Positions 37,705-46,616 of a DNA stretch of 64,000 bases are shown one piece after another. The stretch covers positions 2,170,001 to 2,234,000 of the forward strand of contig NZ_CP136759.1 in assembly GCF_032931615.1 (NCBI RefSeq), given 5' to 3'. Every line of letters begins with the position of its first letter. Position 1 is the stretch's first letter. The translations under genes were made by a program, and so were the position numbers. The notes under the pieces were generated by a model, which did not search any database, had not been told where the DNA came from, and was given only the letters and a program-made list of their open reading frames with translations. Source of the stretch: Palleronia sp. LCG004 (GTDB lineage: Bacteria > Pseudomonadota > Alphaproteobacteria > Rhodobacterales > Rhodobacteraceae).

Positions 37705-38598
37705 ATGACGGTCGAACCCGACTGGATCGCGGTCGATTGGGGGACGAGCCATGCCCGCGCCTGGGCCATGTCCGGTGAGGCCGTACTGGCCGAAGGCGCG
37801 CCGGGCCCCGGTATGGGAACGCTCTCGCCCGACGGTTTCGCGCCGGCGCTCGCGCGGATGATCGACGGCTGGCGCATCACGCCCGAGATTCCGGTCGTCG
37901 CCTGCGGCATGGTGGGTGCCAAACAGGGATGGCACGATGCGGGGTACCGCACGGTGCCTGCCACCCCCCTTCCCGACCGCCTTGCCCGCGTCCCGGCCGA
38001 CATCGCGCTCCATATCGTGCCGGGGCTGAGCCAGACCGCTCCTGCGGATGTCATGCGCGGGGAGGAGACGCAGATCGCCGGGTTCCTCGCGCTCAACCCC
38101 GATTTCGATGGGGCGATCTGCCTGCCCGGAAGCCATTCCAAGTGGGTGCAGATCAGCGCCGGTGAGGTCGTGTCGTTCCGCACCATGATGACGGGCGAGC
38201 TCTTCGCCGCGCTCTCGCGCGAGACGATCCTGCGTCATTCCGTGGGCGAGGGCTGGGACGATGCGGCCTTCGCCGAGGCGGTCTCCGAGACGCTCAGCCG
38301 ACCCGAGGCCCTCGCAGCCAGGCTTTTCTCGATCCGTGCGGAAGGACTCTTGGCCGGGCTTTCACCCGGTGCCGCGCAGGCGCGTCTGTCAGGATTGCTC
38401 ATCGGTGCGGAACTCGCCGCGGCAAAACCCTATTGGCTCGGGATGCCGGTCGCCCTGATCGGGGCCGCGACGCTCGCGGGACGCTACGCCACGGCGCTCG
38501 AGATGCAGGGCCTGCAGGTCGTACGCACCCGAGGAGAAGCGTTGACGCTTCGCGGCCTCACCGCAGCACTCGGATCGACAAAAGGAAATACCGCATGA
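37705..38598 (+). CDS. dgoK: 2-dehydro-3-deoxygalactonokinase
   Basis: Phosphorylates 2-keto-3-deoxygalactonate, 297 aa, with an ASKHA-type kinase fold. The start DWIAVDWGTSHARAW is the phosphate-binding site typical of DgoK, followed by VVACGMVGAKQGW and LPGSHSKWV. The ATG at 37705 follows GGGAGGA and is preferred over one eight codons upstream. The stop overlaps dgoA by four bases (ATGA), so kinase and aldolase are coupled. This is the third step of the De Ley-Doudoroff galactose route. Confidence 0.9.
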   Translation: MTVEPDWIAVDWGTSHARAWAMSGEAVLAEGAPGPGMGTLSPDGFAPALARMIDGWRITPEIPVVACGMVGAKQGWHDAGYRTVPATPLPDRLARVPADIALHIVPGLSQTAPADVMRGEETQIAGFLALNPDFDGAICLPGSHSKWVQISAGEVVSFRTMMTGELFAALSRETILRHSVGEGWDDAAFAEAVSETLSRPEALAARLFSIRAEGLLAGLSPGAAQARLSGLLIGAELAAAKPYWLGMPVALIGAATLAGRYATALEMQGLQVVRTRGEALTLRGLTAALGSTKGNTA

Positions 38599-39197
38599 GC
38601 CGCCCGCTGATCGCCATTCTGCGCGGGATCGATCCCGAGGCTGCCCGGTCCGTCGGGCAGGCCCTGATCGATGCCGGGATCGACCGGATCGAGGTGCCGC
38701 TCAACTCCCCCGATCCGCTTTCGTCCATCCGCATCCTGGCCGAAGCCTTCGGTGATCGCGCCGAGATCGGGGCAGGCACGGTACTGACCACCTCGCAGGT
38801 CGACGAGGTTCGCGAGGCAGGCGGCCGGATGATCGTCTCTCCCTGCTTCGATGCCTCCGTCGTCGCGCGTACCATCGGGCAGGGAATGGCAAGCTATCCC
38901 GGCGTGCTGACCCCGTCGGAATGTTTCGCGGCGGTCCTCGCCGGGGCGACGGGGATCAAGGTCTTTCCCGCGTTCCAGATGGGCCCCGAGGGCCTCAGGG
39001 CGCTGCGCGCTGTGCTGCCGCCCGAAACGCGGGTCTACATGGTGGGCGGGGTCGGCCCCGGCAACTTCGCCGACTGGCTCGCCGCAGGGGCCACGGGCTT
39101 CGGCATCGGAAGTGCGCTCTACCGTCCGGGTGACGGGCCCGAAACGGTCGGTGCGCGCGCAAGGGAAATGGTCGCAGCCTACGACGCCGCGGCGTAA
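38595..39197 (+). CDS. dgoA: 2-dehydro-3-deoxy-6-phosphogalactonate aldolase
   Basis: Splits KDPGal into pyruvate and glyceraldehyde-3-phosphate, 200 aa. It is a class I aldolase of the KDPG/KDPGal family. Glu33 lies in RIEVPLNSP and the Schiff-base Lys122 in GIKVFPAFQMGP. The GAGTVLT and SPCFD motifs are present. PLNSPDP rather than the KDPG version (LRTP) supports the galactonate enzyme. It takes the product of DgoK. Confidence 0.92.
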   Translation: MSRPLIAILRGIDPEAARSVGQALIDAGIDRIEVPLNSPDPLSSIRILAEAFGDRAEIGAGTVLTTSQVDEVREAGGRMIVSPCFDASVVARTIGQGMASYPGVLTPSECFAAVLAGATGIKVFPAFQMGPEGLRALRAVLPPETRVYMVGGVGPGNFADWLAAGATGFGIGSALYRPGDGPETVGARAREMVAAYDAAA

Positions 39198-39208
39198 GGA
39201 GGTCGATC

Positions 39209-40081
39209 ATGTTCAAGACGGAAGAGCCCCAAGTTCACGAGAATACCCGCTGCCTGCTCGGCGAGGGCGGTCTCTGGCATCCCGAACGGCAGCAATTCTT
39301 CTGGTGCGATATCCTGTCGAAGCGTGTCCTGTCCCATGTCGATGGGCGTCTGAGGGCCTGGGAGTTTTCGGGCCATGTCTCCACGCTCGGATGGATCGAC
39401 CGCGACCATCTGCTCGTTGCGGGGGCCGGTGCGCTGGTGAAGCTCAACGTCGAGACGAATGCGCGCGAGACGATCACGCCTCTCGAAGACGACAAGCCCG
39501 GGAACCGGCCGAATGACGGTCGCGCGGATCCCGAAGGCGGCTTCTGGGTCTCGACCATGAGCCTGCGCAAGGAAACGGGAGCGGGCGCGCTTTACCGCTA
39601 TCATCGTGGTGAGGTCCGTCAGCTCAAGGCCGGAATGTCGATCCCGAACACGATCTGTTTCACGCCCGATGGATCGCACGCATTCTTCACCGACACGCCG
39701 ACGCGGATGATCATGCAGTGGAAACTCGGTCCCGATGGCTGGCCCGAGGGCAAGCCCGAGACCTGGCTCAATTTGCGCGGGACCGATTATTTCCCCGACG
39801 GCGCGATCTGCGACAGCGCGGGCAACCTCTGGTCCGCGCAATGGGGGGCGGGACGCGTTGCCTGCTATTCGCCGCAGGCCGAGTTCCTGCAAGAGATCGC
39901 ATTGCCCGGAAAGCTCACCACCTGCCCCGCGCTCGGCGGCCCGGACCTCGATACGCTCCACGTCACGACCGCGGCCGTGGGGCTCGACGAGCCGACCATC
40001 GCCACCGAGGACGGACATGGCCGGACCTTCACGGTCGCGACAGACGCGAAAGGCCAGGCGGAGCATCGCGTGAACGCCTGA
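39209..40081 (+). CDS. SMP-30/gluconolactonase family sugar lactonase
   Basis: Calcium- or zinc-dependent six-bladed propeller hydrolase, 290 aa. Likely metal ligands are Glu19 (LLGEGGLW), the Asn in PNTICF and the Asp in YFPDGAICD, with NRPNDGRADPEGGFW in between. In this cluster it would open galactonolactone to galactonate, just before dehydration. GGAGG precedes the ATG by six bases, 11 bases after dgoA. Arabinolactone is another possible substrate. Confidence 0.85.
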   Translation: MFKTEEPQVHENTRCLLGEGGLWHPERQQFFWCDILSKRVLSHVDGRLRAWEFSGHVSTLGWIDRDHLLVAGAGALVKLNVETNARETITPLEDDKPGNRPNDGRADPEGGFWVSTMSLRKETGAGALYRYHRGEVRQLKAGMSIPNTICFTPDGSHAFFTDTPTRMIMQWKLGPDGWPEGKPETWLNLRGTDYFPDGAICDSAGNLWSAQWGAGRVACYSPQAEFLQEIALPGKLTTCPALGGPDLDTLHVTTAAVGLDEPTIATEDGHGRTFTVATDAKGQAEHRVNA

Positions 40082-40183
40082 GCCTGGGGGCACACGATCG
40101 GGATCCGACGACCTCGGGCCCGCGTTGAACGCCCGGTGCCGAAAGTGCCACTGCCCCATTCCCGAACACGTACTGGATCGTTC

Positions 40184-41185
40184 ATGTCACTCGAAAGCTT
40201 CGGACATCTGTCGGACGGACGTGAAGTCCACCGCGTCACCCTGTCGAACGGAACGCTCAGCGTGAGCCTGCTGACGCTCGGCGCGATCATTCAGGACGTC
40301 CGTCTCGATGGCGTGGATTTTCCCTTGACCCTCGGTGGCCGGACCGCGCGCGATTATGACGGCACCATGGCGCATTTCGGTGCGATCATGGGACCTGTCG
40401 CCAATCGCATCCGCGACGCGCGGGCCGAGATCGACGGAGAGACCTTGAGCTTCGATCCCAACCAGGACGGACAGCATACGCGGCATGGCGGCAAGGCCGC
40501 CTTCCATCGCAAGATCTGGCGCATCACCGATCGCGACGACGACTCGGTGACCTTCACGCTCGATGTTGAGGATGGCGAAGGCGGTTTCCCGGGCAAGCGC
40601 CGGATCGAAGCACGTTACGCGATCGAGGGCTCATCGCTCATTGTCGAACTGCGCGGGGCGACGGACAAGCCGACGCTCATGAACCTCGCATGCCACGGAT
40701 ACTGGACGATGCAGCCCCCCGGCGATTGGAGCGGTCAGCACCTGCGCATTGCCGCCGATCGCTACCTGCCCACGACGGACGACAACTTGCCCACGGGCGA
40801 GATCGCGGATGTCGCCGGCACGCCGTACGATTTCCGCGAGGGGGTCACCCTCGACACCAGGACCGCGCCGAAGCTCGACAACAATTTCTGTCTCGCCGAG
40901 GAAGATCGCGAAATGACGTCCGTCGCCACCCTCACCGGACCCACGGGTCTGACCCTAGAAGTATCGACGACGGCTCCGGGGCTTCAGCTTTTCGGCATGG
41001 GCAGCTTCTCGGTCGAGGAGGACACGATCCATGGTGCGCCCTATCCGAAATTCGCGGGCCTCGCCTTCGAGCCGCAACACTGGCCAGATGCGCCGACCCA
41101 TCCCGCCTTTCCGTCCATCGTGCTGAGGCCCGGCGACGTCTACGAGCAGCTGTCCCGATACGAATTCACACGCGCGGCGGGCTGA
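40184..41185 (+). CDS. galM: Aldose 1-epimerase (galactose mutarotase)
   Basis: Interconverts alpha and beta anomers of galactose and related sugars, 333 aa. Catalytic His residues lie in QHTRHGG and NLACHGYW, and the catalytic Glu in LAFEPQHWPDAP. GPVANRIRDA is the usual N-terminal signature. The ATG at 40184 is used; the frame is open upstream without a ribosome site. It closes the sugar cluster, 102 bases after the lactonase. It probably supplies the beta anomer for galactose dehydrogenase, which is not in this window. Confidence 0.9.
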   Translation: MSLESFGHLSDGREVHRVTLSNGTLSVSLLTLGAIIQDVRLDGVDFPLTLGGRTARDYDGTMAHFGAIMGPVANRIRDARAEIDGETLSFDPNQDGQHTRHGGKAAFHRKIWRITDRDDDSVTFTLDVEDGEGGFPGKRRIEARYAIEGSSLIVELRGATDKPTLMNLACHGYWTMQPPGDWSGQHLRIAADRYLPTTDDNLPTGEIADVAGTPYDFREGVTLDTRTAPKLDNNFCLAEEDREMTSVATLTGPTGLTLEVSTTAPGLQLFGMGSFSVEEDTIHGAPYPKFAGLAFEPQHWPDAPTHPAFPSIVLRPGDVYEQLSRYEFTRAAG

Positions 41186-41202
41186 CCCACCGCGCGCCGA
41201 TT

Positions 41203-41802
41203 TCACGACGCGAAGAGACGCCGCAGCTTGTCGGTGGCGCGCTCGATCCCCTCGCCATAGCCCACAGGCTCGAACAGGGTGCCGTTCTCGTCGAAGAGGA
41301 GGACGGCGGAGGAATGATCCATCGTGTAACCACCACCGTCCAGCTCGACCTTGCGTGCGTAGATGCGGAAATCGTCGATCGCCTCCTGCACGGCTTCGGG
41401 CGATCCGGTCACTCCAGTGACGCCCGGCGCCCACGAGACGTAGTCCCGCATCGCTTCCTGGGTGTCGCGCTCCGGGTCGACCGTGACGAAGAACGCCTGC
41501 AGGTCATGCCCCTCTTCCTCCATGACCTCCTGCCATTTCGCCACGTCGGCGATCGTCGTGGGGCAGATGTCGGGGCAATAGGTAAAGCCGAAGAACACGG
41601 CCGACGGCGTGCCCTTGAGGCTTTCCTCGGTGAAGGCGGTCCCGTCGCTCGTGACGAGTTCGTAGTCACCCTTGCCGATCGTGTCGGCGACGGCGCTGCT
41701 GCCCTGATCGCGCCCCATGGTCGTCCAGACAAGCCCGAGCACCGCGATCGCGACGAGGCCCCAGAGCACGAAGATGACGGGTTTGAGTTTCGAGCCGGTC
41801 AA
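41203..41802 (-). CDS. Sco1/SenC family copper chaperone
   Basis: Membrane-anchored thioredoxin-fold protein that loads copper into cytochrome oxidase, 199 aa. There is one N-terminal membrane segment (VIFVLWGLVAIAVLGLVW). Copper ligands are Cys76 and Cys80 in FTYCPDICP and His163 in YTMDHSS. VTVDPERDT is a family mark. Its ATG overlaps the stop of the PCu(A)C gene by four bases, which fits a CuA-site assembly unit. Confidence 0.93.
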   Translation of the reverse strand: MTGSKLKPVIFVLWGLVAIAVLGLVWTTMGRDQGSSAVADTIGKGDYELVTSDGTAFTEESLKGTPSAVFFGFTYCPDICPTTIADVAKWQEVMEEEGHDLQAFFVTVDPERDTQEAMRDYVSWAPGVTGVTGSPEAVQEAIDDFRIYARKVELDGGGYTMDHSSAVLLFDENGTLFEPVGYGEGIERATDKLRRLFAS

Positions 41803-42344
41803 TGCATCTCTCCATGATCCATGCCGCCAGCGGCATCCGCGATGGCGAGCGGAATTTCGACATCGCCCGCGCGCTCGAAGCTGAGCGTGATCTGCGCCAC
41901 CTCGCCCGCCACGAGCGGTGCCTCGAGATCGACGAACATCACGTGATAGCCTCCGGGCCTGAGCTCGACCGTCTCGCCGGCAGGGATCGCGATACCCTCG
42001 ACCGGGCGCATGCGGGCGACGTCGCCCTCCATCACCATCTCGTGGATCTCGGCACGCGCCGACAGGGTCGAACTGACTGAAAGAAGCCGGTCGTCAGTGT
42101 CACCGGTATTGGTGATCGTCATGTAGCCGCCGCCGACCGGCGCGCCCGGAGGCGTCGCGCGCGAGAAGGCACCGCTGATCGACAGATCGCCCGCCTCCAC
42201 TGCGGTCGCGCCGTGGTCCATCGCATGCTCTTCGCCATGCGAGCTGGCGAGCACGACCGATGTGCCTTGCGCCGCAGAGGCAAAAGCGGCGGGCGCAAAC
42301 AGCGACAGGAACGTCGCGGCGAGAACAGGTCTTGCCAGGTTCAT
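41799..42344 (-). CDS. Periplasmic copper chaperone PCu(A)C
   Basis: Exported copper carrier, 181 aa, that works with Sco to build CuA or CuB sites. The signal peptide ends near AFASAAQ. The family motif H(M)X10MX21HXM is met exactly by His101, Met112, His134 and Met136. Extra His/Met clusters lie at both ends (HGEEHAMDHG, GGMDHGEMH) and may bind more copper. GAGAGG precedes the start. Confidence 0.92.
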   Translation of the reverse strand: MNLARPVLAATFLSLFAPAAFASAAQGTSVVLASSHGEEHAMDHGATAVEAGDLSISGAFSRATPPGAPVGGGYMTITNTGDTDDRLLSVSSTLSARAEIHEMVMEGDVARMRPVEGIAIPAGETVELRPGGYHVMFVDLEAPLVAGEVAQITLSFERAGDVEIPLAIADAAGGMDHGEMH

Positions 42345-42439
42345 ATCTAAATCCTCTCGTGAGGGACCGGCTTCGGGCCGGTAATTTTCCGAAGGTCGTT
42401 TCCGCGGATGCGGTGCCGAAATACTCGTTTATCGGGAAT

Positions 42440-42787
42440 TCAGGCGCGGATCGGCGGGGCCCGCGCATGCGTGCCGTCCGGCCGCGAGAGAGGCCCCGCG
42501 ACCAGATCGCCCGTGATCCGCACGACGCCCTGTGGCAGGACCGTGACGCGAAGCTCTCCGCTCCGCATGCGAGGCGGATCGGGCAGCAGGTTGCAGAACG
42601 GGCAGCGATGCGTCGCTCCGTCCTCCGAGGTAAGGCAGAGATCCGCGCTTCCCAAGCTTGCCGCCGAGGCAGCACGGGCAAGGACGTCGCGATCGGGTGC
42701 GACCTGCGCGATCGCCACCACTCCAGCCGCCACGAGCAGGAGCGCGGCGAGCGTCAGGGACAGGCGATGCAGGAGACGCGCGATCAT
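42440..42787 (-). CDS. DUF2946-like exported protein with CPFC motif
   Basis: Small protein of 115 aa with an N-terminal membrane or signal segment (LSLTLAALLLVAAGVVAIA). The later part contains CLTSEDG and HRCPFCNLLPDP, matching the Cys arrangement of DUF2946 proteins often found beside copper genes. The start at 42787 is used; upstream residues in the same frame are not protein-like. It lies 95 bases before the PCu(A)C gene, with a small GC hairpin between. The role is unknown but probably copper-related. Confidence 0.65.
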   Translation of the reverse strand: MIARLLHRLSLTLAALLLVAAGVVAIAQVAPDRDVLARAASAASLGSADLCLTSEDGATHRCPFCNLLPDPPRMRSGELRVTVLPQGVVRITGDLVAGPLSRPDGTHARAPPIRA

Positions 42788-42903
42788 GGCCGGGACAATG
42801 CCCGAAAGCGTCGCCCCCGAAAAGGGTCGTCTGGTCGCGGTTCGCGCTTGATGCGTCCGCGCGAAGATCGGACGATCGTGAAGACCAAGGAGAATATGAT
42901 AGA

Positions 42904-43605
42904 ATGAGAGTGATCGGCTGGTCCGGCCCGCGAAACCTTTCGACAGCGATGATGTACGCCTTCGGGGCGCGTCCCGATTGCGCGGTAAGCGACGAACCCT
43001 TCTATGCCGCATATCTCGCCGCGACCGGCGTCGAGCATCCGATGGGCGACGCGGTGCTCGGTGCCCAGCCGACCGATCCCGCGCGCGTGGCGCGGGAATG
43101 CTCAGGGCAGGCCCCGGGCGGGCGGACGTACTGGTACCAGAAGCATATGTGTCAGCACATGCTCGACGACTTTCCGCTCGACTGGGCCGAGGGGGCGCGA
43201 CATGTCTTCCTGATCCGGCATCCCGCACGCGTCGTCGCGAGCTACGCGCAAAAACGCGGCCTGCCGACGCTCGATGATTTGGGATACGTGCGGCAGGCGG
43301 CGCTGCATGCGCGCTTCGGCGGTCCGGTGGTCGACAGCACGACGATCCGCGCGGATCCGGCTGCCGCCCTCGGCGCCCTGTGTGATGCGATCGACATGCC
43401 CTTCGATCCCGCGATGCTCACATGGCCCGCAGGCGGGCATCCCTCGGACGGGATCTGGGCCGCGCATTGGTACGACGCGGTCCATCGCAGTACCGGTTTC
43501 GCCGAACCCGAGGGGCCGCTGCCGGTACTGGACGGGTCCGCCGGGCAACTGGTGGCCGACGCGATGCCTTATTACGAGGCCCTACTCTCCGTGGCGCTCC
43601 GCTAG
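42904..43605 (+). CDS. Sulfotransferase-like P-loop protein
   Basis: A 233-aa protein. GWSGPRNLSTAMMYAF resembles the 5'-phosphosulfate loop and FLIRHPARVVASYAQ the 3'-phosphate site of PAPS sulfotransferases. YQKHMCQHM lies in the position of the catalytic His region. AAGGAG is found nine bases before the ATG. Its stop overlaps that of convergent xthA. Similar genes are often annotated vaguely as HAD or branched-chain aminotransferase-like, and the acceptor molecule is unknown. Confidence 0.65.
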   Translation: MRVIGWSGPRNLSTAMMYAFGARPDCAVSDEPFYAAYLAATGVEHPMGDAVLGAQPTDPARVARECSGQAPGGRTYWYQKHMCQHMLDDFPLDWAEGARHVFLIRHPARVVASYAQKRGLPTLDDLGYVRQAALHARFGGPVVDSTTIRADPAAALGALCDAIDMPFDPAMLTWPAGGHPSDGIWAAHWYDAVHRSTGFAEPEGPLPVLDGSAGQLVADAMPYYEALLSVALR

Positions 43606-44384
43606 AGGTCGAAGGTCATCAGGACCGGCGCATGGTCCGAAGGCTTCTCCCAGCCGCGGACATGGCGCAGGACCCGTGCCGAATGGGCCGCCCCTGCGAT
43701 ATCGGGCGTGGCCCAGATATGGTCGAGCCTGCGGCCCTTGTCGGCCGTGTCCCAGTCGGGCGAACGATAGGACCACCACGAATAGAGCTGCCCCTCGGGA
43801 ATATCCTGCCGCACGACGTCCACCCAGGCTCCGGCTTCCTGCGTCTCGCCCAGCTGGGCGACCTCGACCGGAGTGTGCGACACGACTTTCAGAAGCTGTT
43901 TGTGCGACCAGACGTCGTCTTCGCGCGGGGCAATGTTCAAATCACCCACCAGGATCGAACGTTCCGGGCGGGTTGCGCGGAAATCGTCGCGCATCTCGGT
44001 CAAGTAATCGAGCTTCTGCCCGAACTTCACGTTCACCTCGCGGTCGGGAACGTCGCCGCCCGCGGGCACGTAATGGTTATGGATCACGATGCCATTTTCC
44101 AGCCGCGCGGCCACATGGCGCGCATGGCCCAGCGAGGCGTGATCGAAAGCCCCCACTTCCTCGATCGGACGTTTCGACAGGATCGCGACGCCGTTGTAGC
44201 CCTTCTGACCCCGCGCGACGATATGGGGGTAACCGTCGGCCTCGAACGAGGGAATCTTGTCGACCGGGGATTTGCACTCCTGCAGACAAAGGATGTCGGG
44301 CCCCTCTGCGGCCAGGAAATCCGAGACGAGCCCCGCGCGAAGGCGCACGGAATTGATGTTCCAGGTGGCGATGGTGAAGGGCAT
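43602..44384 (-). CDS. xthA: Exodeoxyribonuclease III
   Basis: AP endonuclease and 3'-5' exonuclease of base-excision repair, 260 aa. The metal ligand Glu36 lies in CLQECK, then GYNGVAILS, the active-site GDLNIAP, RLDHIWA and the terminal SDHAPV with the catalytic Asp-His pair. The start at 44384 (MPFTIATWNINSVR) is chosen because this is the conserved N-terminus. It is a single gene. Confidence 0.95.
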   Translation of the reverse strand: MPFTIATWNINSVRLRAGLVSDFLAAEGPDILCLQECKSPVDKIPSFEADGYPHIVARGQKGYNGVAILSKRPIEEVGAFDHASLGHARHVAARLENGIVIHNHYVPAGGDVPDREVNVKFGQKLDYLTEMRDDFRATRPERSILVGDLNIAPREDDVWSHKQLLKVVSHTPVEVAQLGETQEAGAWVDVVRQDIPEGQLYSWWSYRSPDWDTADKGRRLDHIWATPDIAGAAHSARVLRHVRGWEKPSDHAPVLMTFDL

Positions 44385-44660
44385 GGTCAGGGCTCCGCGC
44401 GGAATTTCGGTCCACGCGCTCCTAGCGCATACTATCCGGCGGCGACACCCTGCCCCGGAAAACCGCATATCACCCGTCTGTCGGTGAATAAGATCAACAG
44501 GTCAGCACATCGTCGCGTGAGTGCCTGCCGATGGGAACCCGGGGTTGAGCCAAGACAAATGTCACGTTTTTCGCCAAATACCACACAAAGGCGATCATCG
44601 ACGGCTCGTCTGCCGGTACTGAGGATGGATGACAGCACACAAGGAACCAAGGCTCCGCGG

Positions 44661-44700
44661 AGAATAAAGAACCGGGCGGATCGATCGATCCGCCCGGTTC
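44661..44700 (-). terminator. Terminator of the response-regulator gene
   Basis: A 32-base perfect palindrome (44669-44700, arms GAACCGGGCGGATCGA) is followed on the minus strand by TTTATTCT. It starts 10 bases after the stop codon of the regulator. Confidence 0.85.
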
Positions 44701-44710
44701 CCGAAGTCCG

Positions 44711-45397
44711 TCAGTGTGCGAGGCGATAACCGCCCTGCTCGGTCACCAGGATGCGCGCGTTCGAGGGATCGGGCTCGATCTTCTGGCGGAGCCGGTAGAT
44801 ATGCGTTTCGAGCGTGTGGGTCGTGACACCCGCATTGTATCCCCAGACCTCGTGCAGAAGGACGTCGCGCGCCACGACACCATCCGTCGCCCGGTAAAGG
44901 AACTTGAGGATGTTAGTCTCCTTCTCGGTCAGGCGGATTTTCTTGTCCGCCTCGTCGACCAGCATCTTCTGGGCCGGCCGGAACGAATACGGCCCGAGCG
45001 AGAAGACCGCATCCTCAGACTGCTCGTGCTGACGCAGCTGCGCCCGGATCCGAGCGAGCAGCACCGGGAACTTGAACGGCTTGGTGATGTAGTCGTTGGC
45101 ACCTGCATCGAGGCCGAGGATGGTGTCCGCATCGCTGTCCTGACCGGTCAGCATGACGATGGGGCATTTGACGTTCTGCTTGCGCATGAGCTTGCACAGC
45201 TCGCGCCCGTCAGTATCGGGAAGGCCCACGTCGAGGATCACGAGGTCATAGAGCCCTTCCTTCGCCTTCTCCATCGCGCCCGCGCCGTTCTCGGCCTCGA
45301 AGACGTCGAAATCCTCGGTCAGGACCAGCTGCTCGCTCAGCGCCTCGCGCAGATCGTCATCGTCGTCGACCAGAAGGATTTTCTTGAGATTGCTCAT
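44711..45397 (-). CDS. cenR: OmpR-family response regulator, CenR-like
   Basis: Two-component regulator, 228 aa: an N-terminal receiver domain with Asp14-type acidic pocket and phosphorylation site Asp56 (LVILDVGLP), Lys in YITKPFKFP, then a winged-helix DNA-binding domain (NAGVTTHTLETHIYRLRQK). The start KKILLVDDDDDLREALSEQL and the linker HEQSEDAVF agree with CenR of Rhodobacter, which controls cell-envelope and division genes. Its kinase CenK is not nearby. GGAGCG precedes the ATG at 45397. The family is certain; the CenR identity rests on memory. Confidence 0.8.
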   Translation of the reverse strand: MSNLKKILLVDDDDDLREALSEQLVLTEDFDVFEAENGAGAMEKAKEGLYDLVILDVGLPDTDGRELCKLMRKQNVKCPIVMLTGQDSDADTILGLDAGANDYITKPFKFPVLLARIRAQLRQHEQSEDAVFSLGPYSFRPAQKMLVDEADKKIRLTEKETNILKFLYRATDGVVARDVLLHEVWGYNAGVTTHTLETHIYRLRQKIEPDPSNARILVTEQGGYRLAH

Positions 45398-45536
45398 CTT
45401 TCGCTCCAATTCCACTTGAGAACGAAGTGGGTCGCGGGTTCGTGAGCCTCAAGGTTTGCAACATGCCGCTCACGCGCACGTGTCGGGAGGGCACCTAATG
45501 TTTCACTTTTTCCGGGCCGGGGCCTAAGGGAGGCAT

Positions 45537-46616
45537 ATGAATTCCGACGATCCCTTCGCCCCGACGCTTTCCGAACGCCTCTCCCGCGCGACCGCCGATC
45601 TGCGGATAGGCCTGCCCATCGCGATCGCCGGTGATCGGGACTGCCTTCTCGTCATCGCCGCCGCCCGCGGTAGCGATGCACGGCTCGGAGCGATGGTGTC
45701 GGCCGGCGGGTCCGAACTGGTGCTCACGCAGTGGCGCGCCCAAACGCTCAAGATCCGCGTCTACGACGAGGATCTCGTGCGCCTTCCCCTCGATCCGGAG
45801 ACCCCGGCGGGACGCATCCGCGCCCTCGCCGATCCGAAGGACGATCTGTCGAACCCTATGATGGGCCCCTTCTCTCCGTCACGGGGTGGCGACGTGGGGC
45901 CCGAGCGCGCGGCGATCAAACTGGTCCGTCGGGCACAGATCCTGCCGGCGATCGTCGCGGTCCGGGTGGCGCGGCCGCCTGCCGGTGTGCTCACGCTCAC
46001 CCCCGAGGACGTCGCCGCCTCGATCCCGCTGAGCCTTGCCGAGACCGTCTCGGCCAGCCTGCCGATCTCCGCCTCGGCCAAGACCCGGCTGCATGTCATG
46101 CGCACGAATTCGAGCGATGAGGAGCATTACGCCGTCGAGATCGGCAATCCCGACCGCACCCGGCCCCTTCTGACGCGCGTCCATTCCGCATGCTTCACCG
46201 GCGACGTGCTTGGGTCGCTGAAATGCGATTGCGGGCCGCAGCTCGACGCGGCACTCGGTCAGATGGCCGCGACCGGCGGCGGCGTATTGCTCTATCTCAA
46301 TCAGGAGGGCCGTGGCATCGGTCTCGCCAACAAGATGCGAGCCTACGCGCTGCAGGATCAGGGTTTCGACACGGTGGAGGCCAACCATCGCCTTGGCTTC
46401 GAGGATGACGAGCGCGATTTCCGGATCGGCGCGACGATCCTGAAGCAGATGCGGATCGGTCGCGTGCGGCTTCTTACCAACAATCCCCGGAAGGTCGCGA
46501 TGCTGTCCGAGAACGGGATCGAGGTCATCGAACGCGTCCCCCTCTGGGTGGGCGAGACCGCCTTCAACCGTGACTATCTCCGCATCAAGACGGAACGATC
46601 CGGCCACATGAAATGA
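45537..46616 (+). CDS. ribA: GTP cyclohydrolase II with an N-terminal extra domain
   Basis: Opens GTP to start riboflavin synthesis, 359 aa. The catalytic C-terminal domain (about residues 170-350) has zinc ligands Cys219, Cys230 and Cys232 (CFTGDVLGSLKCDCG) and NQEGRGIGLANK. The first about 165 residues are an additional domain found in Rhodobacteraceae RibA proteins. It is not an intact DHBP synthase. GGGAGGCAT precedes the ATG. The stop overlaps the L,D-transpeptidase gene by four bases. No FMN riboswitch is apparent upstream. Confidence 0.92.
   Translation: MNSDDPFAPTLSERLSRATADLRIGLPIAIAGDRDCLLVIAAARGSDARLGAMVSAGGSELVLTQWRAQTLKIRVYDEDLVRLPLDPETPAGRIRALADPKDDLSNPMMGPFSPSRGGDVGPERAAIKLVRRAQILPAIVAVRVARPPAGVLTLTPEDVAASIPLSLAETVSASLPISASAKTRLHVMRTNSSDEEHYAVEIGNPDRTRPLLTRVHSACFTGDVLGSLKCDCGPQLDAALGQMAATGGGVLLYLNQEGRGIGLANKMRAYALQDQGFDTVEANHRLGFEDDERDFRIGATILKQMRIGRVRLLTNNPRKVAMLSENGIEVIERVPLWVGETAFNRDYLRIKTERSGHMK

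Noticed and set aside
41169-41196. GC hairpin between galM and the Sco gene as a terminator
   Set aside because: Only a 7-bp stem with a large loop and no T-run on either strand; it may arise from GC-rich composition.
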